A stretch of 47,175 nucleotides of DNA from Asparagopsis taxiformis (taxonomy: Eukaryota; Rhodophyta; Florideophyceae; Bonnemaisoniales; Bonnemaisoniaceae), in contig JALQPE010003090.1 of NCBI GenBank assembly GCA_030407315.1, positions 1 through 47,175 of the forward strand. The letters run 5' to 3'. Positions 11,801 through 21,761 of the stretch are shown piece after piece. A program made the position numbers and the translations under genes. Below the pieces are notes generated by a model, which was given only the letters and a program-made list of their open reading frames with translations, did not search any database and was not told where the DNA came from. Positions within the stretch are counted from its first letter, which is position 1; every line of letters starts with the position of its first letter.

Positions 11801-11959
11801 CGTCCTGTGGGCAGCCATCCAAAAAAGTGCGAATCCAGGCCTGGATTCTTTCCTGGAAACAAACACGCAGAAGAGAAAGAGAAAGCAAATAAATGGGAAT
11901 ATGGTTAGTTATCTGCCGAAGCAGAAGGAGAAAATGAAATGTGAAGTACTGCCCGCTGA
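8844..11959. other. Region with no supported gene
   Basis: Short frames on both strands lack recognisable motifs and show no coherent continuation. The stretch from about 11110 to 11900 has a different composition (C/A-rich on the plus strand, Pro/Ser/Thr-rich in all plus frames). It yields a 301-residue frame at 11003-11908 and a more hydrophilic one at 11326-11652. Such sequence could be the linker of a retroelement Gag, but nothing confirms it, so no CDS is called. There is a homopolymer run of C near 9857-9866. Confidence 0.35.
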
Positions 11960-12015
11960 GGCGCATGCAGAACGGGCAGATTGGGATCGGCGCTCCTGCC
12001 CGTCATGCATGCGCC
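11960..12015. repeat. Imperfect inverted repeat (20-bp arms)
   Basis: The arm GGCGCATGCAGAACGGGCAG at 11960-11979 pairs with CTGCCCGTCATGCATGCGCC at 11996-12015 with two mismatches and a 16-nt loop. A further CTGCCCG-like GCCCG lies just before it. It sits at the boundary between the C/A-rich stretch and more neutral sequence and could mark an element terminus or a hairpin; function is unknown. Confidence 0.5.
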
Positions 12016-12383
12016 AGGTTGATTCGCCCCCCGCCGCTCGCCTCCATGGTTGGTCGTGTTGGTAAAGGTTGTTTAGAAGGGGCTTTAACTTTTATCGGAT
12101 AGCTTTATACTCGGTAGTTGGGCAGGAAATGAAGGACAAATTTTTTGAATGATTTTGCGTGGGGAGAGGCGGTCAGAAGTGTCAGCAAGAATGTGGAACA
12201 GTGACAGCATTGATCTGTGCAACTGGGATTCAAGCCTTAGTCTGTCTCCTGATTAAAAAATCTTGGTTGATTCCAGGGACAAGGGATATCGAACAAATGC
12301 ATGTTGCTGCTGCAGAGTAATGATGCATTCTAATTGCAGAATATTACAATGGTTTCGTGTCAGAGTGCTCTGCAACACTGTGA

Positions 12384-12629
12384 AGGGGGGCTCTTGATCT
12401 GTCGGCGGTAGGGACGGTAGCATTTGAACAAATCAGAACAGCTCATTGGACGATTTGGACCAATGGCCAGGCATTCTCCGTGGCCCTGGAGTACACCAAT
12501 CAGATTGAATCATTAGAGGACTATGACAAATTGGCCCTTGTATTCACCACCCTATTGGTCAAAGCCAACCTGGCAGTGGAAATGAAGAAAAAAGTGGCGC
12601 CAGCGATACAAGCAAAAATTGACGAATAA
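12384..12629 (+). pseudogene. Open coding-like fragment without a start codon
   Basis: A frame opening after a stop at 12381 encodes about 81 residues with convincing protein character (AHWTIWTNGQAFSVALEY, then LALVFTTLLVKANLAVEM), ending at 12629. It has no ATG near its beginning, so it would have to be a later exon or the tail of a decayed gene. It lies about 0.5 kb upstream of the PIF/Harbinger transposase. Such elements usually carry a second, Myb-like DNA-binding protein, but I see no Myb helices here. Family not recognised. Confidence 0.25.
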
Positions 12630-13103
12630 CTATGTACATTACAACACTTTACGGTACCTCACAAGTATTGGAAGAGAGACTCTTGGTTTGTTTATTGGAA
12701 GGATTTGGAAGAACACGCGCAGGTTTCGTGGGTGTTTTTTCACGGCACATTACTGATTTGCAAAATTTGGGCACCGCCACCCAGAAATAGACTGCACAGG
12801 GGACCGTACGTAAGAATGTCCGAATTTGCGAAAAGTAAAGGCTTACACAACTTTTTTTGGGTAGTTCCTGAAACAAATCTTGTGTTTATGGCAGAAAGAC
12901 CCCGAAAATCCTGCAGTCACAAACTTCCGTGACCACGCGAAAACGCGAATGTCACGGAAAAATGAAGGACATCTGTCCAAACAGAGCTACAGTACGTGTA
13001 CATCGTATGGCAAAAACGTCAAGTGTCCAGAAAGGCAAGACCATGAGTTTCGTTGTCGTAAGCGTCTGATACCGTCAGACAGAGACAAAAAACTCCATCA
13101 TAG

Positions 13104-14090
13104 ATGAAGGGGAAGGGCCGACTGCAAGATCACTCAACATCTCGAGTAAAGAAAAGACACATTGCGAACATACTGGCTCTTGCACACTGCCGTTATGTCG
13201 ATTGTTCTCTATCGATGAGTGCATTTTTCCTTACAGAAATGAACAAGGAGCACATTGACCTCTTTCTTCATCAAGAGAGAAGAATGAAAATATTTTCGGT
13301 GAGCTTCAATCTGGAGTCCCTCGACGACTATGAGTGCCTCCATCGTTACAGGTTTATGAAAAAAGACATATGCAGGGTGATAACTAAGCTTGGGTGGAGG
13401 AATGAAATATTTGTAACGAGTCGAAGAGGTTACCAGTTGTCTGCGGCAAAGGCATTTTGCGTTTTGACAAGGCGGTTGAGTACACCATGTAGGTGGAAAG
13501 ACCTGGAGAAGAGTTTGGAAGGTCATCAAGTGCACTTTGCGAAATATTCTACGAGACACATGAGAGGTACTACACAACATGCAAGGAATTGTTGTGCAAG
13601 TACCATTCCGAATTTATATCTTCAAGAGCTATGTTGTATGCAGGAAAGATATATGAGAAAGGTTCACCTCTTGAGAGATGCTTCGGATTTATAGATGCTA
13701 CTAACGTCTTTATTTCTAGACCGAATGGAGCAATGCAGCGCGCAACTTACAATGGGCATAAAAAAAGGAACTCCGTGAAGTTCCAGGCTGTAACAATTCC
13801 TGATGGTATTATTTTCCATGTTAGTGGACCAATCGAAGGACAGAGGCATGATATTACGTTGTTGAGGGAGTCGGGAATCGAGGAAGAACTGGAAAGCTCG
13901 TTACAAATTTACGGAAATCAGTACTATATGTATGCATACTCAGCATATCCCTAAGACCATACCTGATTGTTGGATTTGCGGGGGCACAATTAGACAATGA
14001 CGAAAGAAGGTTTAATACAGCAATGTCAAAGGTGCGAATCTCAGTCGAATGGGCGTTTAAGGATGTACGGAAGTATTTCACACATCTTGA
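13104..14090 (+). pseudogene. PIF/Harbinger-type transposase, frameshifted and truncated
   Basis: Three frames join into one DDE_Tnp_4-like protein. The first (13104 to about 13515) has FMKKDICRVITKLGW and LTRRLSTPCRWKDLE, the helical N-terminal part. The second (to about 13947) has LCEIFYETHERYY and the catalytic block GFIDATNVFISRPNG...YNGHKKRNSVKFQAV, followed by GPIEGQRHDITLLRESG. The third has PYLIVGFAGAQLDNDERRFN and AMSKVRISVEWAFKDV, which holds the expected third acidic residue in VEWAF. Two frameshifts (near 13515 and 13947) inactivate it. It then stops at 14090, where LTR2 of a retroelement is inserted inside the C-terminal coding sequence. The family normally makes a nuclear transposase with 3-bp target duplications; the element ends are not identifiable here. 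Confidence 0.85.
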
Positions 14091-14762
14091 TGTAGGACCA
14101 GCCGGGGTAGCGATCGCTAAGGGAGTTCTAGAATTGCAGCCGTGTCAGGGCGAGGTGAACCGGGTCGCGCTGGTGAACTTGCGTTTCGCACGTCGCGCGG
14201 TCGCGGTGGCGATCGGGTGGTACAACGGCTTAACGCGTAGGGATCGATCGCACCACGGGATTCGCGGGCCGGCGCAAGCCGTGATCTCAGGGGGAGATCA
14301 CCGAGTAAACTCGAGCACAACGCGATCCACACAGGGGTCGTAATCCCTGGCCTAGTGGCGTGCGACGCAACGCGCGCTATCGCGGTGCGACGCAATTCGA
14401 CGATCGGTTTATGCGCAGCGCGCACGCGAACGTCGGCGATCGTGAGCAACCCCGCACGCATTGTCGTAACGCAATCGGTCCTCGCGATGCGCTAGACACT
14501 TAACTCGTAGCTGCGAAGATGCTGGCTGTTTATTGGTAAGGTGTGAAGCAGAACGACCATTGATAGCTAAATACTAAGGACAGGTTGTCCTTGCGCGGCC
14601 GGCGGCCGCTCGCACGCACGCAAAAGGGAAATATTTGGGAAAAAGACTTTCGTCATAAAAAACCCAAAAAGGGGGAAATAAAGGGAAATTCGTAGAAATC
14701 GCTACACGTGGCGCCGGGCTCGTAATCGCACGCGTTCGCGCTGACGTGCCGTGACACGTAAT
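14091..14762 (+). repeat. LTR2 of retroelement A
   Basis: Starts TGTAGGACCAGCCGG and ends GTGACACGTAAT, matching LTR1 (inverted) and LTR3. It shows several substitutions relative to LTR3 in its first 80 bases. The A-rich motif AAATATTTGGGAAAAAGAC near 14629 is shared with the other copies. The end position is uncertain by a few bases. Confidence 0.8.
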
Positions 14763-15067
14763 AGTATCGCCACGCGTATGCTCGCTCACTAACTAACTAA
14801 ACGCGGATGCACGGGGACTCAACTAGACGCCATCGCTCCGACCCGCGCTCGCGCCCGCAACATACATTGCATCACACTCCCCCCGACTAACATCACAGCG
14901 CGTCCTCGCGGGTCATCTCTTTCTCCACGTTCTCCACGTTCTCTTCCGTTCTCTTCCGTCTGCTCTTCTCGCCTGCAACCTCTTCTTTTTTGTTCCGTCT
15001 CTTTCTTTCCTTCTCTCCTGCCACGCGCGTTTGCCGTTCTCCTTACCGATTCGCACGTTCGCACGCT
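14763..15067 (+). other. Leader of retroelement A
   Basis: About 305 bp between LTR2 and the gag start, homologous to 27364-27683. It contains no open frame of note. A pyrimidine-rich TCTCC/TTCC stretch (about 14920-15030) precedes the gag ATG; element B has the same arrangement. Confidence 0.6.
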
Positions 15068-16136
15068 ATGGTGAACGACGGTGATACTCTCCCGAGCTGG
15101 CTGCGTGCCAGCATTCCTTCCGGCGAAGAAGCTGCGACGCCGCTACGCACGCCGTCTGCCACTTCGCGCTTCGCTTCTCCTGCGCCCGCAAGTTCCGAGA
15201 GCCCGTTTTACCTTTCCATGGCTCAAGCGTCATCCGCAAGCGCTCCGACACCGGCGGCAACGAGTGCCCATAATACGGACGGCGTTGGCGCATTGCCCGG
15301 CGTCGACGCGATGGTAGACGTGACTGCTGCTCCTGCATCCCCATCTGGGAGTCGCACGAACGTCAGTGTGGCCTTGTGGTCTATTCCTGTTCCTTCCTCG
15401 GTCTCTCTTCCTTCGGCTGCGCAACACGTACCCGTTGTCGCCCCGTGTGCGCGTTACGAGGACCCTTCTGCGTTCCTTTTCCTTCCGCGCGCGATGCCGA
15501 CTTGGTCTGAGTTAGGCCGTGTCCAATATTTTCCGCGGCGTTTTCAGTGGGTGCGTATTGCCGATGTCAACCGCTACGCGGTATTGCCCGGCCACAAGAA
15601 CGCGCAGGCCGTGTGAGACGCGCGGCGCGAAGCGGCACTATGCGACTTGGCCGTACCCACCAATCTTCATGCGACGCTTATTTCCTTGAGGATGCAGCGG
15701 ACGAGCGGCTTGTGCGTCATCTGGCGCGACTCCGTACGATGCGTCGCGACGAATTCGCGCACCTCGATCCGTGGGCGGCAGCTCCCAGCGCCGGCTTCCT
15801 GTTGGACGGTGGTGTCCCCTGGAACGACATCGAGCAAGAGGGAGAAGTCAGTGAGCCTTGATTCTTCGACGCGGGGATGCGCTCCGAAGCGCGCCGCGAG
15901 TTACGCTTGCGCCGTTCGACCGGTTACTTCGTCACGTATCGCGACGCTGAATTTCGCGAGTTTCCCGAGGATCGTGCTGGCGCCTTCTTCCCGCGCTACG
16001 ATCCGCGCGACTGGCCTGAAGCGCCTGAATCGTTATCTGTTCCCTTGCCTTGCGTTTTCCATTACGCACCGTCCGTTCTTCTTGGCCTTGATGTGCCCGT
16101 GGAGACGCTTTCTTATTTCTGGGCCGTTGCCCTTAG
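15068..16136 (+). pseudogene. gag-like gene of retroelement A, truncated with two nonsense changes
   Basis: Homologous to the element B gene at 27684. Both begin M-x(5-7)-LPSWLRA, share SP.Y.SMAQASS, then MPTW.ELGR and RYAVLPGHK.AQAV. The frame stops at 15614 where B has Trp (TGG against TGA). It stays open at the place where B has a one-base deletion, then stops again at 15859, once more a B Trp codon read as TGA. Similarity continues (RREL.LRR..GYFVTYRD, YDPRDWPEAP.SLSVPLPCVFHYAPSVLLG) up to YFWAVAL and ends where LTR3 begins. The protein would be the structural Gag of the element. No zinc knuckle is present in this part. Confidence 0.75.
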
Positions 16137-16831
16137 TGTAGGACCAGCCGGGATGGCGGTCACTAAGAGAGTTCTAGAATCGCTTGCCTTGTCAGGGCGT
16201 GTTGAACCGTAACGCGCTCGTGAACTTGCGTTTCGCACGTCGCTCGGTCGCGGAGGCGATCGGGTGGTACAACGGCGGAACGCGCAGGGTCGATCGCAAC
16301 ACGGGATTCGCGGGCCGGCGCAAGCCGTGATCTCAGGGTGAGATCACCGAGTAAACTCGAGCTCAACACGATCCACGCAGGGGTCGTCAATCCCTGGCCT
16401 AGCAGTATGCGACGCAGCGCGCGGTCTCGCGGTGCGACGCAATTCGACGGTCGGTAAACGCGGCGCGCGCGCACGTACGTCGGCGATCGTGAGCAATCCG
16501 CACGCAACGTCGTAACGCAATCGGTCCTCGCGACGCGCTCAACGCTTAACTCGTAGCTGCGAAAGTGCTGACTGTTTATTGGTAGGGTGCGAAGCCATGC
16601 GACCACTAATAGCTAACTTACTTGGGACAGGCTGTCCTTCTGTGGCCGGCCGGCGGCGGCCGCACGCTCGCCCGCAAAAAGGGAAATATTTTGGGAAAAA
16701 GACTTTCGTCATAAAAAACCCAAAAAGGGAAATAAAGGGAAATTCGCGGAAATCGCTACACGTGGCGCGGCTCGCGGTTTCGTGGCAACGTACGCGCGCA
16801 CGCGCTCGCATTGACGCTCCGTGACACGTAA
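16137..16831 (+). repeat. LTR3, 5' LTR of retroelement B
   Basis: Begins TGTAGGACCAGCCGGGATG at 16137 inside A's gag and ends GTGACACGTAA at 16831, where the large transposon starts. If the transposon and one copy of GTAA are removed, the LTR end reads directly into TCAAGGCGCCACGCG at 27368, equivalent to the LTR/leader junction of element A. This identifies it as the 5' LTR of the element continuing at 27364. Confidence 0.8.
16828..16831. other. Left target-site duplication (GTAA)
   Basis: GTAA immediately before the left terminus; the same four bases follow the right terminus. Extending to five bases fails (CGTAA against GTAAT), so the duplication is 4 bp. Confidence 0.85.
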
Positions 16832-18812
16832 AACACGACTTCCGAGCTAATGAGAATAATTTCCTAAATTGAGTATCAATAAAATTTATATTTTTAGCTC
16901 AGTCAGGGGCATCAAGCGCTACTTCTGAGCTCCTCTACTACGCTACTTCTAGCAAAACGAGTCCTTAACCCTTTTAACGGAAGAAAACAGATCGCGTTGG
17001 AACGTCCAAAATCTATGCATTCTTCCACTGAGATGTGAAGAGCATGACGATCAAGAATGTTAATAATTTAAATAATTCTCTGTTCTGTAGAATGTACATG
17101 TGCTGCTTGTGTCACAGGGTTAATCAATGCCTCTGACACCAGCATTTGAGGCCCATTGGCCCCGCCGTTGTTGCGAAACGGTGTCTGGGATAATATTGGA
17201 AGATAGGTAAATCTCAACTCATGAGTGATATCATTTACTCTATTACGTTATTATTCTGTCAGCCAATGGGTGCAGAACAGGATGGTGCACTTTAACGTGG
17301 ATCTTTCCACGTTTTTTCAAATAATTTCTGATTCTTCATCCATTGCAACCAGATCATCCGCGAAATTAGATCATCAATCCCTGGACTTCAGGGCACAGTG
17401 AGAACAACTGCCAATACATATCATCTACGCTGTACTGAGTATCGAACACTGAACACCAGCGAAACTAAGTGAAGACGGCGTGCGTTGCTCGTAAGCTTGC
17501 TAGTCGATATTTCAGCACTTTTTTGATGCAGTCAATACTACGCTGAAATCATCCAGCGAGCCAAATGGAATCGAAGCAAATTCAGCCCTGCCGTGTCGCT
17601 TGCTTCAAGATATGTAAGTTGCGAGTTATATCCATTTTCGCCCTTACAAGCCTTCAATCGTATTTACCATGGAATACACCCATTGATGAACACCTAGTTC
17701 TTCCCTCTTACGGATTTGCTCTGCACCGTGCCCATTCTTCAGTCACCAGTACTTTGCATTCATGGTTTCCAATTTCATGCCATGTATCAAGTGGCTTTCG
17801 AAACATATCGGTTATCAGGGATACACGTGCACGAGACGCGTCTGGTGCTATTATACATAAGTGCACCTAGGATTAATAGAACTGAAGTCAGGTCACTGTG
17901 CTACTCCGCGAAAAAATGACAAAGTAACTGTGACTACCAATAGCGTATGACTGAAATTCTTCTAGTCCCTACGGAGGCTTCAGAACATTGCTGGTATCAT
18001 CTGAACGCAATTTTCACCTTAATGCGTGCTAAATCTGAGATTCCCAGCCGTTGTGTATTTCCACCAGATTGTCAGCGATTGAGCTGCACAAATCTGGGTA
18101 CGGGAGGATCCTCAATGCTGCAGATTGCGAAATATAGATGAAGGCTGTCACATATGATGACCATATGCGCTTTGTACAGGGAGATAGAGAAATAATGTCA
18201 TGTATGTCAATTTATTATGTGCGGAATCACAATTCTATGAACCCTCTATCATTCCCTGAGAAGTTCAATCAACAGGCTATTGGAATCATTCACAAACTGA
18301 TGAGTACATAACACCATCACTATTCCATCACAATCTACAGTGTTGCAGAGTTCGTAACTAACTCCTATTCATATATCACGTGCGACCGAATATAATCTGT
18401 CCTCCAAAGTGAAGTAAGAGAGCACTATCCGCTTCTCAGAAGTTCAGGTACACACTACGTGGCTGAAGGAGTGAGGGAGGATAGGATACTGGCCAATGAA
18501 CAGACGGATGAAGGGAGCAAATGGGGTGGCTGTAGTAGACGTTGAACTTTGGATTTTGAAATGCTCGACTCGACTGCACTCTGAGCTTACCATTACTCCA
18601 TTACTGCTCCAAGCCAGATCTAATTTTCTTCTGAACGTCTACTGGAATCCTCTTGTCCTTTGTGAGGCGTGAAAATCTGGCTAGAACTGTGTTAACAGAA
18701 ACATTGTCAGTCCAGATGTTCCTTTCGGCTTGATAACCACTTACAAATGAGGCAGTGTACTTAGCCCTGAATATATCCTGAGCGAAGGCTGACCCAGCCC
18801 CACTCCTCCTAG
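16832..18812 (+). repeat. Left terminal inverted repeat (about 1.98 kb)
   Basis: Matches the reverse complement of 25384-27363. Three open frames inside it translate identically in both arms (for example 17565-17870 against 26631-26326), so over those parts there are no differences. Two small differences were found: one base near the inner end (18804 against 25392) and possibly a one-base length difference. The open frames are not credible genes. The inner end contains the last codons of the DUF7869-like gene. Confidence 0.9.
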
Positions 18813-18830
18813 AGACTGAAGTAGCCGGAT
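18601..18830 (-). pseudogene. Duplicated 3' end of the DUF7869-like gene in the left arm
   Basis: The minus strand here encodes the same C-terminal residues found at 25386-25595 (GAGSAFAQDIFRAKYTASF, then TRLTKD-like SRLTKDKRIPVDV and the stop). The upstream part of the gene is missing: similarity stops at the inner end of the inverted repeat. It is a passive copy produced because the repeat extends into the gene. Confidence 0.8.
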
Positions 18831-19025
18831 AGAAAAGTGAAGGGTTTGCTCGTGAGTTCATTTGCATAACATATGAATAACTACAGATCAGCAGCTCTAA
18901 ATTAGATAACAATATCTACAGTTCCGCAGAACTGCTCGCCGCAGCCTGGCAGTTGGAGGACAGGAGAGAAAGTTGGTAGTTGAAAATTTTGCGTGGAAGT
19001 TGTTTTTGTGCTGAGAGAGAGGTTT

Positions 19026-21761
19026 TCACTGACTCAAGGAGACTGTTGGTTTTTCTAAGGGACCGATGGGAGCTTCATCGCTACCGGTGAAGGCTGCACT
19101 TTTTCCGGTGGATTGGTCCGGTAGAATTGGACCATGGAAATCGTCTTCGCCTTCAGATTCTTGTGAAGATCCACAATCCTCAGAGAGATTCTGTATTCCT
19201 CTCTTTTGCCCTCTCACAGCTGTTTCTATTATTGACAGAACAGTAGATATTCCTCGGGATCGTGTTGTTATTTCGCTTCGAACACTGGATCTTTGTTCTG
19301 ATTGAGCTCTTGAAGCAATTCTATCAAGGCGTTCGAGAGCAAGCTTGTAACACTTTGGGTCCTTCTCTACGACGACACACTTGCGACCAGTTGCAATACA
19401 AGCGATGGCAGTCGTCATAGTTCCTGCGAATCCATCAAATACAAGTCCTCCGGGTGGACAGAAAGTACAAAGTATCTCGGCAAGAGCAGCACTGTTTTTC
19501 TCCTCCACTCGAACTGGACTCCTCCCGACACACAATTTCCTCTGTCTACCTACTTTGTCAAGAACAGCAAATTTTCGGGTGTGTGAACATGGAATTAGAC
19601 TATATGGCGTTTTGAGATCAGCACCAAATTTTTCGTCATGGGGAGGAAGGTATCCCATACATGCAGGCTCGGCACAGTTCTGTGGGACGAGGAAGCTTTT
19701 GTTTCTTACCTGTTGAGAAGAATCCTTCACAAGCAAGTATGGGTAGTTCCATACGGCAAGGCCCGCTGCTTTTAGGGCATCCCACCATTTAGATAGCAAT
19801 GCAAACGAAGTAAAGATCAGAAAATAACCGCCTGGCTTCAGGCTTCTTCTGCAGAACCTGCAAAACCGAGCAATGGCCTCTTCGTCTATGAAATCGTTAT
19901 AGAACCGACCGGTATTTGACAAGTTACTCCCTTGAAGTGCATAAGGAGGGTCTGTTAAGATGAAGTCAAAGAGATCTTGCTGCTCTCTATCCGATGAGCC
20001 GTATATGGATTGATCATATTGTTCCCAAGTCATATTATAATGGGAAACGCCAAATTTCTTGAGTGCGCTCACATTACTTGGATTATCATTTTCTTCTGAT
20101 CCAGTACAATCCTTCACTTGAGACGACATAGCTGCACCCTCCTCAGAGATTGAGACAATCGGGATGAAAGGTGACCCACTAGCTTCCTCAGTTGGGTTGC
20201 TGGAAACTTGATTATAGTCCACTCCTGCATTTGAAGAAGAATGGTTTTCTGGGGTAGAATTCTTCCCTGAACCGTCTCTGTTCTTCTCAATTTTCTCGAG
20301 ATCATCTGCATCATCCTCTCTTCCTTTTGATTCCGTTTGAAAGGACGGAGATTTATCAATACCTGTTTGAGGAGAGGAACTGAGTGCATTACTTTCTGCG
20401 TCAGTTTCCTCTCGAACAAATATGCCCTTAAAACGAGCCAAGTCCATTCCTGAAGTACTCGGGAAGTGTTGCTTGTATAAGTCCCAGAGAGGTTCTAGAA
20501 TGTCCTGTGGATTGTTCATGTTGTTCTCTACATGCTCATCCAACCTGTTTGTCTGAAGAAGATTCAAACGGGCTGTTTCAAGTTCAGGAGGCCATTTTTT
20601 TCCTTTCCCTCCCAGAAATAGCTCGAACTTTTCTGCTTCTAGTCTAGCCGCTACAGCAGCTTTAAACTCCTTCTCGATAACTTTGTACGAGACAGGTTTG
20701 TAATAGTTCAGAGAAGCGTGATATCTTGCTCTTCGCAGCGCATGAATTGCGTCCGTAGTATTCTTACAGCGCATGAAAGATGTCGCTTGTTTGAGACTAG
20801 ATGAAAATATGTTTCGATAAATTCGACAATCTGGAGTGCTTCCATTTCGAGGTGACTTCTGATGGAATCCAGAAGCGATCTCGGGATGTTCAGAGTTGAC
20901 GATCGCTCCAATTTCTTCTAAAACCTCGTTAGGAAGTCGCAGAGCTGTCCTTGCCAGCTGAACTGTAGTCGCGCTCGACCACTTCTTTCCACCTGCAACC
21001 TTTCCTGCAACCTCCACAGCAGACGGCATTTGACCAGTACATGCTTCTATCTCTTTAGCCTCATCCTTAAATGCGCACAGAGTGTCATAGAAAGTGCAGG
21101 CCACAACGTAGTCCTTCTTTTGCTTTTCGTTTGCATTGCGGGCATATGCCCTGAGGATTGACTTAGAAGCCGACTGTATAACCATCACAGTCCACTGAAA
21201 ACCTGCCCATCTATTCGGTGTGTCCTTCATCAATTCACTGATGGCCATATGACGGTGGGCACCGTCAATGATACCATACCAGACATCATGTTTCTTCACC
21301 ATCTCCTCAGCTTTCTTCCTTGCCTCGTTTGCACTTAATCCATCAGCTAAGAAATTGCTTTCTAAGAAAGAATATGGAAACGATTCATAGACACCTTCTA
21401 GCCGGACAACAGATGGGAGACAACCTCCGGATGTGATTCCTTTTGTCATTCCATCATCTTCAATGTGACCTGAGAAAGATTCCTTCAAACGTGAAACACC
21501 AGAAGGAGAAATGCTTCGAACCTTCGAGAATGGAATACATACATCAGGATCAAGCTTCATAATCTCTGCACCTTCTAGAAGATCACGAAACGCCTCTGTA
21601 ACCCCTTCAAATCCGTCGGCAATTGATTCAGAGTTATGTTGGAGTGATTGTGTGGGATAACCTCTCCCAGAAGGGACACTAGCTTCAACAGGTGATACTT
21701 TCCTGGATTCTCGCGTCAATCTTGATTTTGAATATGACTTCTTGGGACGTTTAGTTCCCAT
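19026..21761 (-). CDS. ParB-like domain fused to beta-class DNA N6/N4-methyltransferase
   Basis: A single 911-residue frame; ATG 21761 is the first ATG (an in-frame TTG lies two codons upstream). The N-terminus is basic (KRPKKSYSKSR, nuclear-signal-like). Residues about 70-215 resemble ParB/Srx-type nuclease domains: CIPFSKVRSISPSGVSRLKESF and the loop WYGIIDGAHRHMA (D166-H171). A helical segment follows (about 215-290), then an acidic Ser-rich linker (about 430-560). The C-terminal part is a DNA methylase of PF01555 type: motif IV LTDPPY (D604-Y607), SLKPGGYFLIFTS, and the SAM-binding motif FDGFAGT (775-781) with VVVEKD after it. Motif IV preceding motif I is the beta-class order. DPPY is usual for adenine-N6 enzymes, while N4-cytosine enzymes mostly have SPPY/F. 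ParB-methylase fusions are familiar from phages and bacterial mobile elements, so a prokaryotic origin is likely. Catalytic residues look intact. Confidence 0.88.
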   Translation of the reverse strand: MGTKRPKKSYSKSRLTRESRKVSPVEASVPSGRGYPTQSLQHNSESIADGFEGVTEAFRDLLEGAEIMKLDPDVCIPFSKVRSISPSGVSRLKESFSGHIEDDGMTKGITSGGCLPSVVRLEGVYESFPYSFLESNFLADGLSANEARKKAEEMVKKHDVWYGIIDGAHRHMAISELMKDTPNRWAGFQWTVMVIQSASKSILRAYARNANEKQKKDYVVACTFYDTLCAFKDEAKEIEACTGQMPSAVEVAGKVAGGKKWSSATTVQLARTALRLPNEVLEEIGAIVNSEHPEIASGFHQKSPRNGSTPDCRIYRNIFSSSLKQATSFMRCKNTTDAIHALRRARYHASLNYYKPVSYKVIEKEFKAAVAARLEAEKFELFLGGKGKKWPPELETARLNLLQTNRLDEHVENNMNNPQDILEPLWDLYKQHFPSTSGMDLARFKGIFVREETDAESNALSSSPQTGIDKSPSFQTESKGREDDADDLEKIEKNRDGSGKNSTPENHSSSNAGVDYNQVSSNPTEEASGSPFIPIVSISEEGAAMSSQVKDCTGSEENDNPSNVSALKKFGVSHYNMTWEQYDQSIYGSSDREQQDLFDFILTDPPYALQGSNLSNTGRFYNDFIDEEAIARFCRFCRRSLKPGGYFLIFTSFALLSKWWDALKAAGLAVWNYPYLLVKDSSQQVRNKSFLVPQNCAEPACMGYLPPHDEKFGADLKTPYSLIPCSHTRKFAVLDKVGRQRKLCVGRSPVRVEEKNSAALAEILCTFCPPGGLVFDGFAGTMTTAIACIATGRKCVVVEKDPKCYKLALERLDRIASRAQSEQRSSVRSEITTRSRGISTVLSIIETAVRGQKRGIQNLSEDCGSSQESEGEDDFHGPILPDQSTGKSAAFTGSDEAPIGPLEKPTVSLSQ

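Larger units (their letters stand above)
14091..16136 (+). mobile_element. Retroelement A, 5' part (LTR2, leader, gag fragment)
   Basis: Element A begins with LTR2 at 14091 directly inside the Harbinger transposase coding sequence. After the LTR comes a leader homologous to that of element B (both share CGCCACGCGTA and a later CACAGCGCGTCCTCGCG block) and then a gag-like gene starting at 15068. At 16137, in mid-gag, sequence switches to the start of LTR3. Because LTR2 and LTR3 differ at many positions and LTR3 is followed (after removing the 10.5-kb insertion) by its own leader and gag, I read LTR3 as the 5' LTR of a second element nested in A, not as A's 3' LTR. An internally deleted two-LTR element is the alternative. 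Confidence 0.7.

Noticed and set aside
11003..11908. 301-residue Pro/Ser-rich protein
   Set aside because: All plus frames are open because of base composition; no domain and no consistent start, so I left it as a note.
14091..16831. Complete two-LTR element with LTR2 and LTR3 as a pair
   Set aside because: The LTRs differ at many positions in their first 80 bases and LTR3 continues (across the insertion) into its own leader and gag, so nesting explains the layout better; internal deletion is kept as an alternative.
17565..18141. Small genes in the inverted repeats (also 26055-26631)
   Set aside because: They are identical in both arms only because the arms are nearly identical; no motifs, and the composition is like the surrounding AT-rich DNA.
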